Shown piece by piece: positions 5,852 through 8,078 of a stretch of 8,078 nt of DNA; the first letter of the stretch is position 1; the number at the start of each line of letters is the position of its first letter. The stretch covers positions 1 through 8,078 of the forward strand of contig CACYWX010000134.1 of the NCBI GenBank assembly GCA_902778205.1. The letters run 5' to 3'. The notes beneath the pieces are model-generated. The model saw nothing but the letters and a program-made list of their open reading frames with translations. It was not told the origin of the DNA and did no database searches. A program made the position numbers and the translations under genes. This DNA is from an uncultured Ruminococcus sp. Its GTDB lineage: Bacteria; Bacillota; Clostridia; Oscillospirales; CAG-272.

Positions 5852-6727
5852 TCACTCCGCGGACAGAGCGGCGGTCCAGCAGGCCAGAGCCCGGGGCATG
5901 TCGTCCGGATCGTAGATGCCGTGGAGGAACATGTCCCCCGCGTATCCGGACTCCCTGAGTCTTTTCGCCATATAGGGGAAGTCCACGATGCCGCGCCCGG
6001 TGCCGCAGAAGGAGATGCCGTCTCCCTCCCGGATGTCCTTTCCGTGGGCTGCGACGATGTCTCCCCCGAAGGCGGCGAAGGCCTCGTCCAGGGTGCGGCG
6101 TGCGTTCTCCGGCCGGGCCTCTCCCGTGTGGAACAGGTTCGCCGGATCGAGGATCATTTTCAGCCGGTCCGACTTCACCGTGTCCATGAGGCGGCGGGCC
6201 TTCTCCGGGGTGTCGATGACGTTGGACGCCTCGGATTCCACCGCCAGGGTCACGCCGTATTTCTCCGCGATCTCCGCCGCCCGGAGCATGGTGTCCAGCA
6301 TGACGTCCCAGGCCTCGGCGGTTCCGTTGTCCGGGTGCGGCGTCCAGAGGTGGTCCGGATTCCGGGTGCCGGAGCAGAGGGACAGCACGGGGCATCCCAG
6401 GATCCCGGCCGCCTCCGCGTGGACCGCCAGCCGCTTCAAACCCTCCGACCGGACCTCCGGATCGGGATGGGCCATGTTGAAGGTGGCGTTGATCACCTCC
6501 ATGGGCAGTCCGTGACGCTCGGCGGCGGATCCCACAGAGCTGAGGACGGCGGGCGCGATCTTCCCCGGCAGCTCCAGCTGTCCGGTGGGGACGAAGTCCG
6601 ATTCGGACACGGAGGAGAAGGCGAACTGGATGCATTCGAAGCCCAGCTCCCGGATCCGCCCGAACAGGCGGTCCGCGGAGACCGGGGGCAGCTTTTCAAA
6701 ATCAGTGGTGCAGACGCCGGTTTTCAT
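5852..6727 (-). CDS. Sugar phosphate isomerase/epimerase, TIM-barrel (xylose isomerase-like)
   Basis: This is a 291-residue member of the xylose isomerase-like TIM-barrel superfamily (AP endonuclease 2 fold), which interconverts keto and aldo sugars or epimerises ketoses with a divalent metal. Candidate metal ligands are Glu164 or Glu166 in LAVESEASN, Asp194 in MILDPANLF and His228 in VAAHGKDI. At the fourth ligand position, usually Glu in ketose 3-epimerases, the sequence reads MFLHGIYDPDD with His269. Arg245 in GTGRGIVDF matches the conserved G-x-G of the family. No signal peptide is present, so it is cytoplasmic. It starts 10 nt after the kinase stop, and its AAGGGGG ribosome binding site overlaps that stop codon, which suggests translational coupling. 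The kinase neighbour points to pentose or other ketose catabolism. The exact reaction is not determined. Confidence 0.8.
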   Translation of the reverse strand: MKTGVCTTDFEKLPPVSADRLFGRIRELGFECIQFAFSSVSESDFVPTGQLELPGKIAPAVLSSVGSAAERHGLPMEVINATFNMAHPDPEVRSEGLKRLAVHAEAAGILGCPVLSLCSGTRNPDHLWTPHPDNGTAEAWDVMLDTMLRAAEIAEKYGVTLAVESEASNVIDTPEKARRLMDTVKSDRLKMILDPANLFHTGEARPENARRTLDEAFAAFGGDIVAAHGKDIREGDGISFCGTGRGIVDFPYMAKRLRESGYAGDMFLHGIYDPDDMPRALACWTAALSAE

Positions 6728-6737
6728 GGGCTCCCCC

Positions 6738-8078
6738 TTATTTCATGGTCCCGATGGCGGCCTCCTCCACGGGGAAGGCGGCGCGGTAACGGGCGAGGAA
6801 GGCGTCGAAGCCGGCGATCTCCTCCTCCGTCGCCATGATGGTGGTGGATTCCGCTCCGGCGAAGACCCGGTTGTCCAGATAATCCGGCAGGGTCTCTCCC
6901 TCGCTCCGGCGGAGCATGTAGGCCGCCAGCAGAGCCATGCCGTAGGGGCCGCCGCTCTCCGCCGTCTTCATGACGGACACGGGAACGCCCGCCGCCGCGG
7001 AGAGCATCCGCTGACCGGCCTCCTCGGTCTTGAAGTACCCGCCGTGGCCGTAGAGCCGGTCGATGCGGAGCTTTTCCTCGTTCGTCAGGATGTCCAGCCC
7101 GATCTTCAGGGTGGCCAGAGCGGAGAGCAGGTGGGTCCGCATGAAGTTGGGCAGGTTGAACTTCGCGTCCGGGGTGCGCAGGAACACGGGACGGCCCTCG
7201 TTCACGTCGGTGATGCCCTCGCCGGAGAAGTAGTTGTAGGAAATCAGGCCGCCGCAGTCCGGATCCCCCTCCAGGGCGGAGAGAAGCAGCAGGTCGTACA
7301 GGGCGGGCTTGGAGATTTCCAGTCCGGCCCGGCGGGAGAACTCCGCGAAGAGGCCGATCCAGGCGTTGATGTCGGAGGTGCAGTTGTTGCAGTGGACCAT
7401 GGCCACGGGCAGGCCGTCCGGGGTGGTGACCATGTCGATCTCCCGGTGAACGGCGGGCAGATGGTCCACCACCACCATGGCGAAGTCCGAGGTGCCGGCG
7501 GAGACGTTGCCGGTGTAGAGGCGGACCGAGTCGGTGGCGGCCATGCCCGTTCCGGCGTCGCCCTCGGGCGGGCAGAAGGGGATCCCGGGCTCAAGCTCTC
7601 CCGCGGGATCCAGGAAGCGCGCGCCCTCTTCCGTCAGCGTTCCGGCGCATTCACCGGCGGGCAGGACGCCGGGCAGAAGCTCCGCCAGCTTCTTCGGGCA
7701 TCCGCGCTCCGTCAGGAAGGCGTCCGCCTTTTCCATCATGGCGGCGTCGTAGGTCAGGGCGGCGGAGTCGATGGGGAACATGCCGGAGGCCTCGCCCACG
7801 CCCATGACCCGCTGACCGGTGAGCTTCCAGTGGATGCAGCCCGCCAGGGTGGTGAGCTGGTCGATGTCCTTCACGTGGCTCTCGCCGTTGAGGATGGCCT
7901 GGTAGAGATGGGCAATGCTCCAGCGCTGGGGGATGTTGAAGCCGAAGAGGGCGGTGAGCTTCTCCGCTGCCTCGCCGGTGATGGTATTGCGCCAGGTGCG
8001 GAACTCGGCAAGCTGCTTTCCATCCTTGTCAAAGGGCAGATAGCCGTGCATCATGGCGCTGATGCCGATGGCGCCCAC
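6738..8078 (-). CDS. FGGY-family carbohydrate kinase (xylulokinase-like), N-terminus missing
   Basis: This cytoplasmic kinase transfers phosphate from ATP to a sugar, making the committed intermediate of a catabolic pathway. The visible 446 residues run to a TAA stop; the gene enters from the right edge, so the N-terminal phosphate loop and the true start are absent. Seen here (window numbering) are the sugar-side motif ISAMMHGY (6-13), RTWRNT (27-32), the DAGTG loop PEGDAGTGM (171-179) with likely catalytic Asp174, the phosphate loop GNVSAGTS (190-197), and adenosine-site sequences GHGGYFKT (344-351) and ESGGPYGMA (374-382). FNIPQRWSIAHLYQAI and the surrounding text recall the Bifidobacterium-type xylulokinase-like subgroup rather than E. 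coli XylB. It heads the visible operon with the isomerase. The family is secure, but the substrate (xylulose, ribulose or another ketose) is inferred only from similarity and context. Confidence 0.9.
   Translation of the reverse strand: MGAIGISAMMHGYLPFDKDGKQLAEFRTWRNTITGEAAEKLTALFGFNIPQRWSIAHLYQAILNGESHVKDIDQLTTLAGCIHWKLTGQRVMGVGEASGMFPIDSAALTYDAAMMEKADAFLTERGCPKKLAELLPGVLPAGECAGTLTEEGARFLDPAGELEPGIPFCPPEGDAGTGMAATDSVRLYTGNVSAGTSDFAMVVVDHLPAVHREIDMVTTPDGLPVAMVHCNNCTSDINAWIGLFAEFSRRAGLEISKPALYDLLLLSALEGDPDCGGLISYNYFSGEGITDVNEGRPVFLRTPDAKFNLPNFMRTHLLSALATLKIGLDILTNEEKLRIDRLYGHGGYFKTEEAGQRMLSAAAGVPVSVMKTAESGGPYGMALLAAYMLRRSEGETLPDYLDNRVFAGAESTTIMATEEEIAGFDAFLARYRAAFPVEEAAIGTMK

Noticed and set aside
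1..8078. Mobile element, CRISPR array, tRNA or rRNA
   Set aside because: No transposase or integrase motifs, terminal inverted repeats, regularly spaced repeats or recognisable tRNA or rRNA sequence were seen on either strand.

Overview
The window is GC-rich, with G or C at most third codon positions. It looks like chromosomal DNA of an anaerobic Firmicute, probably a high-GC member of the Clostridia such as an Oscillospirales- or Christensenellales-like gut or rumen bacterium. The evidence is a CwlD-type (Amidase_3) amidase, typical of endospore formers; strong GGAGG-type ribosome binding sites; and an FGGY kinase resembling homologues I recall from Firmicutes and bifidobacteria. Species cannot be fixed from the sequence.

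Layout from left to right: (1) the 3' part of a hexapeptide-repeat sugar O-acetyltransferase on the + strand, cut by the left edge. (2) A 62-nt convergent junction that holds a degenerate copy of the acetyltransferase gene's own 3' end. (3) A membrane-anchored CwlD-like N-acetylmuramoyl-L-alanine amidase (- strand). (4) A Gfo/Idh/MocA-type oxidoreductase with glycosidase-109-like features (- strand). (5) A two-gene ABC system (- strand), with a large double-FtsX permease first and a MacB/LolD-type ATPase second, preceded by a promoter and ended by a strong intrinsic terminator. (6) A sugar operon (- strand) of an FGGY carbohydrate kinase, cut by the right edge, followed 10 nt later by a TIM-barrel sugar isomerase/epimerase. 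Every gene except the acetyltransferase is on the - strand. No stretch of 300 bases lacks a gene; the longest gap is about 204 nt (5648-5851) and carries the permease promoter and a hairpin.

The genes form at least three functional blocks. The kinase and isomerase should isomerise and phosphorylate a sugar, probably a pentose or ketose. The permease and ATPase form an FtsX-type transporter or mechanotransmission complex whose substrate is not revealed by the context. The oxidoreductase acts on a sugar or glycoside, and the amidase acts on peptidoglycan. The oxidoreductase's ribosome binding site begins 3 nt after the ABC operon terminator, so it must depend on read-through or on a promoter upstream of the hairpin.

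I found no mobile element, CRISPR array, tRNA, rRNA or defence system, and nothing that convincingly amounts to a new biological system. The observations most worth a second look are the gene-end duplication at 401-486, the terminator next to the ribosome binding site at 2558-2597, the promoter and hairpin overlap at 5714-5765, and the loss of the usual EKP motif in the oxidoreductase.
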